Position numbers and translations under genes: made by a program. Under the pieces are notes generated by a model, which was not told the origin of the DNA, made no database searches, and was given only the letters and a program-made list of their open reading frames with translations. From Treponema sp. (GTDB lineage Bacteria > Spirochaetota > Spirochaetia > Treponematales > Breznakiellaceae), in the NCBI GenBank assembly GCA_031263265.1, contig JAISGE010000124.1, positions 1-13,707 on the forward strand: DNA of 13,707 bases, written 5' to 3'. This document shows, one piece after another, positions 7,187-13,707 of the stretch; the first letter of the stretch is position 1, and the number at the start of each line of letters is the position of its first letter.

Positions 7187-7563
7187 TCAAACGCGCGTTC
7201 TTAAGGTACTGATTGCCCCGCCAGATTGTTCTATGATTTTTTCCGCTCGTATCCTGGCATTTTCCGCGGCTTTAGCGATTAGATCGATCTTCATCTCATC
7301 TAAGTGGGTATAATAATATTCCGGGGCCATTGAAAATAAGGCCACCCCCCGTCTATTAACTCGGTTATATCCCAGGAGATCGTTTCTATTTTATCCACCT
7401 CAGCGGATTGTATCGTTATATTTTGCGTAAGGGTGTACCCGGTAAAGGTTCTCCGTATAAAATTCCTATCCGGTGTATAGGCTTGTTCATAACCTTGCTG
7501 ATTGATAGGATTGATACCCCTATGATTACCGATAAGCCTAAAATAATCATACTTGAGCCGGTT
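7187..7563 (-). pseudogene. Decayed 3' half of a SIMPL-domain (DUF541) protein gene
   Basis: Two minus-strand frames together read as the C-terminal half of a SIMPL-domain protein (a periplasmic or membrane-anchored family of poorly defined role). Frame one (from 7563) gives Gly-Tyr-Thr-Leu-Thr-Gln-Asn-Ile-Thr-Ile-Gln-Ser, then Glu-Val-Asp-Lys-Ile-Glu and Thr-Glu-Leu-Ile-Asp-Gly. It then runs out of frame in a six-G tract (C6 at 7345-7350 on the plus strand) and stops at 7300-7302. Shifting by one base there restores Pro-Glu-Tyr-Tyr-Tyr-Thr-His-Leu-Asp-Glu-Met-Lys, then Ala-Ala-Glu-Asn-Ala-Arg-Ile-Arg-Ala-Glu-Lys, both typical of the family. The reading ends early at TGA 7187-7189. The N-terminal half (signal or anchor and first half-domain) is absent: an in-frame stop lies at 7564-7566 and the kinase gene begins 41 bases beyond 7563. 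About 125 of roughly 230-250 residues survive. Family assignment is from motif memory. Confidence 0.72.
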
Positions 7564-7594
7564 TCAAAACTCGATTAGTCTTGAAATAACCTCT

Positions 7595-7614
7595 TGGTAA
7601 AAAATGGTAAAAAA
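7595..7614 (+). repeat. Exact tandem 10-bp duplication over the kinase start
   Basis: TGGTAAAAAA occurs twice in direct succession (7595-7604 and 7605-7614). The ATG at 7604 is created at the junction of the two copies. Because 10 is not a multiple of three, gain or loss of a copy would not preserve a fixed upstream reading frame but would leave the in-frame ATG at 7631 usable. Confidence 0.9.
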
Positions 7615-10600
7615 TAAGGTCTTTCGGTATATGGGCACGATTAAAACAATACCCGGTATATGCATAGCTTGGATCCTCCTTTTAGGAATACTCGGCTGTA
7701 CGCAGAACCCCCTGATTCAGGAACAGAAGGAATATCCCCTGTATACTGCTTATCAGGACATCCCCGGCGTGAGTGCAGAAGAGATCGCGGCCATTGAGTC
7801 CCTGCGATCCCGGCGGACCAGGTTTGTCTATGGTATGACCCTGACTGCTGAAACCTTTTATACTGAAGACCGCGTTATTAAAGGATTTTCTGCTCACTTC
7901 TGCAGATGGCTTACGGATCTATTCGGTATACCCTTTGAACCGGTCATATACGACTGGAATGTCCTGCTCGCGGGCCTGGAATCCCAGGACATTGATTTTT
8001 CTGGGGCATTGATCAGCACCGCTGAACGCAGCAGCCGCTATTATATGACCGGCGTCATAGCCGAATATCCCCTCAAATATACGACCCTTGCGGATAGCCC
8101 TGAGTTATCAAGCATCGCCAAATCCCGGCCCCTGAGGTATGCTTTCTTGCAGCATTCGGTTACCTACGACCGCATTGCCGCCTTGGAAACCTATCCCTTC
8201 GAAGCGTTTTTCATTGACCAGTACAAAACCGCGTACCAGATGCTCAAAAACAGTGAAATAGACGCTTTTTTGCATCAAAGCAACGCCGAAGCCGTGTTTG
8301 ATGCCTACGGTGATACCATTACCCAGGAGTTTTTCCCCCTCATATACGGTTCGGTATCCCTGGCAACCCAAAATCCTGAGCTTAAGTCCCTCATATCCAT
8401 TGTTGACAAGGCCTTAACCCACGGCGCACGGTACCAACTCACCAAGATGTATAACCAGGGGCAGCAGGATTATCTGCGCTATAAACTAGCGACCCGGCTC
8501 ACTGAAGAGGAACGGAACTATATCCAGGAACGGATACGTACCAATAGCCCCATTCCCATAGCCGCAGAATACGACAATTATCCGGTCAGTTTCTATAATA
8601 ACCAGGAAAAAACATGGCAGGGCATGGCCTTTGATGTGCTTGCCAAGATTCAGGATCTTACGGATCTGACCTTTACCACGGGACATAAGGAGCACGTCGA
8701 ATGGCCGGAATTGATGGCCTTGCTTGAAAAGGGAGATGTGCTTATGATTTCTGAGCTGATCCGTTCTCCCAAACGGGAAGGCCGCTTTCTCTGGCCTACG
8801 GTTTTCTATCAGACCGATTACTACGCCTTGGTATCCCGGTCTGAATATCCTGATATCCTTATAAATGAGATCTTATATTCCCGGATTGGGCTTATGCAGG
8901 ATACTGCCCATGCGGATATCTTTCAGATCTGGTTTCCGAATCATAGGTATACCACAGAATATGCCAATACGAATGCTGCGTTTAAGGCCCTGGAACATGG
9001 GGAGGTAGACTTGGTGATGGCCACGCGGAACCTGCTCCTCCATGTAACCAATGTGCAGGAACATCTCGGTTTCAAGCTCAATCTGGTGTTTAAATACCCG
9101 GTGGGATCTACCTTTGGTTTCAATACTAACGAGCAGGTCTTATGTTCCATTGTGTCTAAGACCCTAGAGCTTATTGATACGGAACGTATAGCCAACGCGT
9201 GGACCCGGCGGGTCTTTGATTACCGGGGAAAAATGGCCCAGGTACAACTCCCTTGGTTTATCGGGGCTTCCGTGCTTATGTTTGGTTTCTTTGCCTTGCT
9301 TCTGGCGCTGTTCTTCCGCCGCAGCCAGGAGGGTAAGCGCCTTGAACAAACAGTACATGAACGGACCTCTGAGCTTATCCGCCAGGACAGGCTCCTGCAT
9401 ACGATAAACGATGCGGCTTCTCTGTTGCTGGCTTCAGACCTGTACCAGTTCAATGATGCGATAAACCGGGGCATGGAAATGATGGCGAGGAGTGTTACGA
9501 TTGATCGCCTCTATATCTGGAAAAACCTGGTGCCCAATGGACCCCACGAGTACACGCAGCTCTTTTGTTGGTTTAACCCGGATATGGCGGCACAACCGGA
9601 AATACTCCCGCGCGATCAGCAATCGCTTCAAGGTTCCTATACCACCAGTTTTCCCGAATGGGAAACAAACTTTTCCTTGGGGGAATGTATAAACAGCCCG
9701 GTAAAGGATCTAGCACCCCTTGAACAGAAACGGCTGCAGCAATACGGCATCCACTCCATTCTGGTGATCCCGGTGTTTTTGCAGGATGCGTTTTGGGGTT
9801 TTCTCAGTTTTGCTGATTGCCATAAGGAGCGTTATTTTTCCAAGGATGAAGAAGCGATTTTGCGTTCCGGGAGCTTGTTGTTGGCGAATGCGGTTCTGCG
9901 GAATGAAACGACCCAAGCCTTGACCCGTTCGAGTGAGCAGGCCAAAGCAGCCAGCCGGGCCAAAGGTGATTTCCTCTCCAACATGTCCCACGAAATGCGG
10001 ACGCCCATGAACGCCATCATCAGCATGACCTCCCTCGCCAAAGCCTCTGCGGATATCGAACGCAAGGATTATTGTTTGAAGAAGATAGAGGACGCTTCGG
10101 TACATCTGCTGGGGGTTATTAATGACATCCTGGATATGTCCAAGATTGAGGCCAAGCAGTTTGAACTTTCTCTGGTAGAGTTTGATTTTGAGAAGATGCT
10201 TAGGAATGTGGCCAATATCATCACCTTCCGGGTTGATGAAAAGCAGCAGAATTTTACCATACAGATTGGGAAGAAGATCCCCCGGTATGTGCTGGGGGAT
10301 GATCAGCGGCTGGCCCAGGTACTCACCAATCTTCTGGGCAATGCGGTGAAGTTCACCCCGGAACAAGGTTCCATAGCTTTGGAAACGGATTTGGTAAGCG
10401 AAGAAGATGGGCTTTGTACCATCCGGTTCACCGTAAGGGATACGGGGATTGGCATTTCTTCGGAACAGCAGACCCGGTTGTTTGCCTCTTTTCAGCAAGC
10501 TGAAAACAGTACCTCCCGCAAGTTTGGCGGTACTGGTCTTGGACTTGCCATATCCAAACGCATTATCTTGCTTATGGACGGTGAAATTGGGGTCGTATCC

Positions 10601-11521
10601 GAGCTGGGCCAAGGGTCTACCTTTTGGTTCACCATTCAGGTAAAACGCGGTAAGAAGGCGCGGCAAAGTTGGCGGGGCCTCCTTAACCCTGGGGTGGATT
10701 GGAAAACCATGCTGATCCTGGTGGTGGATGACGATGTGGAGATACGGCGCTACTTAGGAGACATTATCCGAGGTTTAGGTCTCACCTGTGATCTGGCATC
10801 AGGGAGTGAAGAGGCCCTGGACCTCATGCAGCGGCATGGTTCCTATGACCTTTATTTTGTGGATTGGAAGATGCCCGGTATGAACGGGATAAGCCTTTCC
10901 CGCAAAATAAAACAAACCTATCAGGATAAATCAGTGGTCATTATGATTTCAGCTACCCAATGGAGCGAAATAGAGGAGGAAGCGAAAAACGCAGGGGTGG
11001 ATAAATTCCTGTCCAAACCCCTTTTCCCTTCACTCATTGTAGATTGCATCAACGAGTGCCTGGGGCTTGATACCCATCTTATGGTTGAAGCAGAGCCGTC
11101 CCGGGTCCTGGATACGTTTGAGGGGTATCGGGTACTGTTAGTCGAAGATGTGGAAATTAATCAAGAGATTGTATTGGCCATGCTGGAACCGGTCTTGCTG
11201 ACCATTGACTGCGCGAATAACGGGGTTGAGGCCCTCAAGATGTTCAGTGCAGCGCCGGATACGTATGACCTGATCTTCATGGACGTACAGATGCCGGATA
11301 TGGACGGCTACGAAGCTGCACGGTGTATTCGCGCCTTAGGGACTCCCAAGGCTCAGCAGATCCCCATCGTGGCCATGACCGCCAATGTATTTCGGGAAGA
11401 CATTGAAAAGTGCCTTGAAGCAGGTATGAACGATCACCTGGGTAAACCTCTGGATATGGAAGAGGTCCTGGTGAAACTCCGCCGGTACTTGCTTCCCCAG
11501 GAGAACCCTGGTTTACCCTGA
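7604..11521 (+). CDS. Hybrid sensor histidine kinase with two solute-binding-type sensor domains, GAF and two receiver domains
   Basis: A 1305-residue membrane sensor. An N-terminal hydrophobic segment ends in Ile-Leu-Gly-Cys (Cys32), a possible lipobox or simply a membrane anchor. Residues about 73-287 and 314-541 look like two family-3 solute-binding (PBPb) domains, placing ligand sensing in the periplasm. A membrane span (about 551-570) and a short helical linker lead to a GAF domain (about 601-763). The HisKA domain has His796 in Ser-His-Glu-Met-Arg-Thr-Pro. The ATPase domain has Asn913, Asp-Thr-Gly-Ile-Gly at 946-950 and Gly-Gly-Thr-Gly-Leu-Gly at 975-980. Receiver 1 has Asp1042-1044, phospho-acceptor Asp1087 and Lys1138; receiver 2 has Glu1181/Asp1182, Asp1227 and Lys1281. 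All catalytic residues are intact. No Hpt domain or output domain is present, so a separate phosphotransfer protein is expected. ATG 7631 (Met10), with AAGG 11 bases upstream, is an alternative start and may be the real one. The ligand is unknown. Confidence 0.93.
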   Translation: MVKNKVFRYMGTIKTIPGICIAWILLLGILGCTQNPLIQEQKEYPLYTAYQDIPGVSAEEIAAIESLRSRRTRFVYGMTLTAETFYTEDRVIKGFSAHFCRWLTDLFGIPFEPVIYDWNVLLAGLESQDIDFSGALISTAERSSRYYMTGVIAEYPLKYTTLADSPELSSIAKSRPLRYAFLQHSVTYDRIAALETYPFEAFFIDQYKTAYQMLKNSEIDAFLHQSNAEAVFDAYGDTITQEFFPLIYGSVSLATQNPELKSLISIVDKALTHGARYQLTKMYNQGQQDYLRYKLATRLTEEERNYIQERIRTNSPIPIAAEYDNYPVSFYNNQEKTWQGMAFDVLAKIQDLTDLTFTTGHKEHVEWPELMALLEKGDVLMISELIRSPKREGRFLWPTVFYQTDYYALVSRSEYPDILINEILYSRIGLMQDTAHADIFQIWFPNHRYTTEYANTNAAFKALEHGEVDLVMATRNLLLHVTNVQEHLGFKLNLVFKYPVGSTFGFNTNEQVLCSIVSKTLELIDTERIANAWTRRVFDYRGKMAQVQLPWFIGASVLMFGFFALLLALFFRRSQEGKRLEQTVHERTSELIRQDRLLHTINDAASLLLASDLYQFNDAINRGMEMMARSVTIDRLYIWKNLVPNGPHEYTQLFCWFNPDMAAQPEILPRDQQSLQGSYTTSFPEWETNFSLGECINSPVKDLAPLEQKRLQQYGIHSILVIPVFLQDAFWGFLSFADCHKERYFSKDEEAILRSGSLLLANAVLRNETTQALTRSSEQAKAASRAKGDFLSNMSHEMRTPMNAIISMTSLAKASADIERKDYCLKKIEDASVHLLGVINDILDMSKIEAKQFELSLVEFDFEKMLRNVANIITFRVDEKQQNFTIQIGKKIPRYVLGDDQRLAQVLTNLLGNAVKFTPEQGSIALETDLVSEEDGLCTIRFTVRDTGIGISSEQQTRLFASFQQAENSTSRKFGGTGLGLAISKRIILLMDGEIGVVSELGQGSTFWFTIQVKRGKKARQSWRGLLNPGVDWKTMLILVVDDDVEIRRYLGDIIRGLGLTCDLASGSEEALDLMQRHGSYDLYFVDWKMPGMNGISLSRKIKQTYQDKSVVIMISATQWSEIEEEAKNAGVDKFLSKPLFPSLIVDCINECLGLDTHLMVEAEPSRVLDTFEGYRVLLVEDVEINQEIVLAMLEPVLLTIDCANNGVEALKMFSAAPDTYDLIFMDVQMPDMDGYEAARCIRALGTPKAQQIPIVAMTANVFREDIEKCLEAGMNDHLGKPLDMEEVLVKLRRYLLPQENPGLP

Positions 11522-11533
11522 TTATGCCGGTGC

Positions 11534-11561
11534 TTGTTCAGAAGACGTTTTGTGGTATGAT
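11534..11561 (+). promoter_or_regulatory. Probable promoter of the desulfurase-thiI pair
   Basis: TTGTTC (11534-11539), 16 bases, then TATGAT (11556-11561) preceded by TGG, an extended -10. The -35 is weak (three of six). Transcription would begin around 11568, essentially at the ATG at 11569, implying a leaderless or nearly leaderless message. Confidence 0.5.
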
Positions 11562-11568
11562 ACCTTTC

Positions 11569-12783
11569 ATGGAGCCTTTTTTCCCCCCTTCCCCCAGTCC
11601 GGGAAGAAGCCGGTGTTACTTTGATTGGGCTGCTACTGCCATTCCTGGGCTGCCCTATCCTCAGGACCCTTCTTGTTTTGGAAATCCCTCGTCCCTGCAT
11701 TATGAGGGCCGTTACGCCCGAACACTCCTGGAAGATGCCCGGGCCCGCTGTGCCGCGGTATTGAGACTCGATCCCCGGCAGATCTACTTTACCTCTGGAG
11801 GGACCGAATCCAATGCATTGGTCTTACATTCCCTGCTCCTGCGAAAACCAAGTCCCGGGATCCTGTACTCTGCGGTAGAACACCCTTCAGTCAGGGAGAA
11901 TTGCCTGGTTTTGGAGCGCCTGGGAAAGCAACTTGCCCTGATTGGGGTGGAACCAGACGGCAGGGTAAGTCCTGGCCGCTTGAAGCGAGCTTTAGAAAAG
12001 ATAGAGAAAATAGAGAAAAAAACTGAGCCCCGGTTTGCGGCGATCATGGGGGTCAATAATGAAACCGGTGCAGTGATGGATCTACCCGGCCTGGTACCAG
12101 TCCTTAGGTCCCGGGGAGGTGCTCCCATCCATGTACATAGCGATCTGGTTCAGGCCGTGGGTAAGATTCCCCTGGATATAGGGGCCTTAGACCTGGACTC
12201 CGCATCCATAAGCGCGCATAAGCTGGGAGGGCCCCGGGGTATCGGCCTCCTCTACCTCCGCAAGCCCCTGGAACCCCTCTATACCGGAGGCGGTCAGGAA
12301 GGGGGCATCCGCCCTGGAACCGAGTATACTGCGGGAGCCTTGGCTTTGGCGTCTTGCCTGGAATCCCGGGCAGTTCCTCAGCAGCTTGCGGCGGAATATG
12401 AAAAGGCCGTGCAGCGTTTTAGCCTGCTCATCCACGGATTGAAGGCGATAGATGGCTGTTTCCTCATTCCCCAAGACCGGGGACCAGTAGATCCCCGGTT
12501 TTCCCCGTATATTCTCCAGGTGGGTTTTAAGGGTATCCCGGGGGAAGTTATGGTTCGGGCTTTGGACGAACGGGGATGTGCGGTTTCCACTGGCTCTGCC
12601 TGTTCTGCTGCGCGAAGGGAGCGTCCGGTGCTTACCGCAATGGGGCTGGACAAACAGGCAAGTCTTGAGGGAATCCGCATTTCCCAAGGCTGGTGTACTA
12701 CCCAGGAAGATATAGCGCACTTACTCGAAACCATCCGGGAAGTACTTGCCCTGTTCCCCAGAAACCTGGGAAAGGCAGGGTAA
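11569..12783 (+). CDS. nifS: Cysteine desulfurase, NifS/IscS class
   Basis: A pyridoxal-phosphate enzyme of 404 residues from this start, matching IscS length. It converts cysteine to alanine and holds the sulfur as a persulfide for transfer. Visible motifs: Tyr-Phe-Asp-Trp-Ala-Ala-Thr near the N-terminus, Gly-Gly-Thr-Glu-Ser-Asn at 77-82, His105 (Val-Glu-His), Asn-Asn-Glu-Thr-Gly at 163-167, the cofactor lysine Lys218 (Ser-Ala-His-Lys-Leu-Gly-Gly-Pro) and the persulfide Cys345 (Gly-Ser-Ala-Cys). The frame reaches back to ATG 11524, two bases after the kinase stop, but those 15 extra residues precede the family's usual N-terminus and cover a promoter. A start at 11524 coupled to the kinase cannot be excluded. 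thiI follows after one base, so its likely acceptor is ThiI (as with the dedicated desulfurase beside ThiI in Bacillus). Assignment to iron-sulfur assembly is less likely, as no scaffold gene is adjacent. Confidence 0.93.
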   Translation: MEPFFPPSPSPGRSRCYFDWAATAIPGLPYPQDPSCFGNPSSLHYEGRYARTLLEDARARCAAVLRLDPRQIYFTSGGTESNALVLHSLLLRKPSPGILYSAVEHPSVRENCLVLERLGKQLALIGVEPDGRVSPGRLKRALEKIEKIEKKTEPRFAAIMGVNNETGAVMDLPGLVPVLRSRGGAPIHVHSDLVQAVGKIPLDIGALDLDSASISAHKLGGPRGIGLLYLRKPLEPLYTGGGQEGGIRPGTEYTAGALALASCLESRAVPQQLAAEYEKAVQRFSLLIHGLKAIDGCFLIPQDRGPVDPRFSPYILQVGFKGIPGEVMVRALDERGCAVSTGSACSAARRERPVLTAMGLDKQASLEGIRISQGWCTTQEDIAHLLETIREVLALFPRNLGKAG

Positions 12784-12784
12784 G

Positions 12785-13707
12785 ATGAGCACCTATTTGT
12801 TAAAACTGGGAGAACTCACCCTCAAACGGGAAAACCGGAAGGGCTTTGAATACATTTTGAAGCGGAACTGCTTGGCTATGGTCCAAGGAACCGGGGCTAA
12901 ACTTGAGATGACCAACGGACGGTTTTTGGTGCATTGCCCTGAGACTGCTGAAAAACAGGTTGAGGATGCCCTGGCCCATCTTTTGGGAATCGCAGGCTGG
13001 GCCAAGACCCGAACGGTTGAGAAAACCCAGGAAGCAGTGCTGCGAGCCTGCGTTACCGAAGCCCAGGAACTCTTTGACCAGGGAGTGCGGACGTTTAAAA
13101 TCGAGGCCCGCAGAACCGACAAGGGTTTTCCCCTGGACTCCTATGGGCTGCGCAGCGAGGGAGGGGCCGCAGTGCTCCGGGAAGTACCTGGTTTACGGGT
13201 TGATGTCCATAGTCCTGATGCGGTGATTCAGGTGGAGATTCGGAAAAGGGCCTATATCTACGGAACAGCCCGAAAAGGGCTTAGGGGGCTTCCGGTGGGG
13301 ACTGCGGGACGGGGACTACTCCTGCTTTCCGGGGGCATTGATTCACCGGTGGCGGGATACCTGATGGCCTCTCGTGGCATGGGGCTGGATGCGGTGTATT
13401 TCCATGCGCATCCCTATACCTCCGAGGAAGCCCGCCAAAAGGTGCTCGCTCTTGCGGCTCTTGTGGCTAGGTATTCCCTGGGGATACGGCTCTACACGGT
13501 GAGCTTCACCCAGGTCCAGCAGCAGATCCAAGCTGCCGGGGATGAGTCCTGGCGTACGGTACTGCTCCGCATGGCTATGATGGAAGCCGCGGAAACGCTC
13601 GCCCGGTACCTGGGAGCTAAGTGCCTCATCACCGGGGAGAGTCTCTCCCAAGTGGCAAGCCAAACCATTGAAAACATCAGTTGTACTGAAAGCCTGGTCA
13701 AGCTGCC
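12785..13707 (+). CDS. thiI: tRNA sulfurtransferase ThiI (3' end beyond window)
   Basis: The first 307 residues of ThiI, which activates tRNA with ATP and inserts sulfur to make 4-thiouridine at position 8; in some bacteria it also feeds sulfur to the thiamine thiazole. The N-terminal ferredoxin-like region and THUMP domain (to about residue 165) bind tRNA. The PP-loop is Ser-Gly-Gly-Ile-Asp-Ser at 182-187, and the family motif Gly-Glu-Ser-Leu-Ser-Gln-Val-Ala-Ser-Gln-Thr starts at 284 (the usual Gly before Gln is Ser). The frame has no stop before the window ends. Whether a C-terminal rhodanese domain with its sulfur-carrying Cys is present cannot be seen. The ATG lies one base after the desulfurase stop with AGGG just upstream, indicating co-transcription and translational coupling. 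Confidence 0.95.
   Translation, partial: MSTYLLKLGELTLKRENRKGFEYILKRNCLAMVQGTGAKLEMTNGRFLVHCPETAEKQVEDALAHLLGIAGWAKTRTVEKTQEAVLRACVTEAQELFDQGVRTFKIEARRTDKGFPLDSYGLRSEGGAAVLREVPGLRVDVHSPDAVIQVEIRKRAYIYGTARKGLRGLPVGTAGRGLLLLSGGIDSPVAGYLMASRGMGLDAVYFHAHPYTSEEARQKVLALAALVARYSLGIRLYTVSFTQVQQQIQAAGDESWRTVLLRMAMMEAAETLARYLGAKCLITGESLSQVASQTIENISCTESLVKL

Noticed and set aside
7157..7201. Imperfect palindrome with ACGCG and CGCGT arms
   Set aside because: It needs several bulges to pair and has no T-run; probably incidental.
7049..7204. 51-codon plus-strand ORF starting Met-Lys-Lys-Met-Lys
   Set aside because: It has no ribosome-binding site, runs through the terminator hairpin and ends as antisense of the SIMPL relic; more likely chance.
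7415..7550. Hydrophobic minus-strand frame (Met-Ile-Ile-Leu-Gly-Leu-Ser...) resembling a signal peptide
   Set aside because: It lies out of frame with the SIMPL motifs over the same bases, has no ribosome-binding site and stops after about 44 residues.
9710..10666. 318-codon minus-strand ORF opposite the kinase
   Set aside because: Its composition is a shadow of the kinase codons (HisKA/ATPase region), with no start signal or recognisable motif.
11497..11511. CCAGG/CCTGG hairpin at the kinase 3' end as a terminator
   Set aside because: Only 5 bp, lies inside the coding sequence, and has no T-run after it.
12187..12720. 177-codon minus-strand ORF opposite the desulfurase
   Set aside because: It is a shadow frame across the conserved Lys218 and Cys345 regions of the desulfurase.

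Overview
The window looks like a chromosomal segment from a spirochaete, most likely a free-living or gut-associated Treponema. This rests on protein character (several lipoproteins, a hybrid kinase with solute-binding sensor domains, TPR and transketolase sequences of treponemal type), moderate GC and gene style. It is inference, because no database search was possible. No rRNA, tRNA, CRISPR array, insertion sequence or prophage gene was seen.

Layout. Positions 1-471 hold the 3' end of an unrecognised gene, closed by a strong hairpin-plus-T-run terminator (508-559). A Nudix hydrolase follows (652-1224). A near-consensus promoter (1273-1301) then drives a two-gene lipoprotein operon: a large protein with a Pro/Glu-rich stalk and a possible LamG-like C-terminal domain (1315-3435), and a small lipoprotein of possible LPP20-like type (3439-4119). 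This operon converges on a minus-strand exported TPR protein (4164-4841). The TPR gene and transketolase (tkt, 5004-6956) diverge from a 162-bp region with two back-to-back promoters.

The 647 bp between tkt and the next gene contain a 15-bp hairpin and, on the minus strand, the decayed and frameshifted 3' half of a SIMPL-domain (DUF541) gene (about 7187-7563). Next comes a 1305-residue hybrid sensor kinase (7604-11521): possible lipobox, two periplasmic solute-binding-type domains, a membrane span, GAF, HisKA, HATPase and two receiver domains. It is followed closely by a NifS/IscS-type cysteine desulfurase (11569-12783) and, one base later, thiI (12785 to the window end, incomplete). These last two form a sulfur-transfer pair: the desulfurase would load persulfide sulfur and ThiI would use it for 4-thiouridine in tRNA.

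The most interesting points are the SIMPL relic abutting the kinase, an exact 10-bp tandem duplication across the kinase's upstream start codon, and promoters that overrule the longest-ORF starts of two genes. The divergent promoter block with a possible pairing switch over the tkt ribosome-binding site, and the kinase architecture itself, also merit a look. I found no convincing multi-gene system of a new kind; most of the window is housekeeping and envelope genes.
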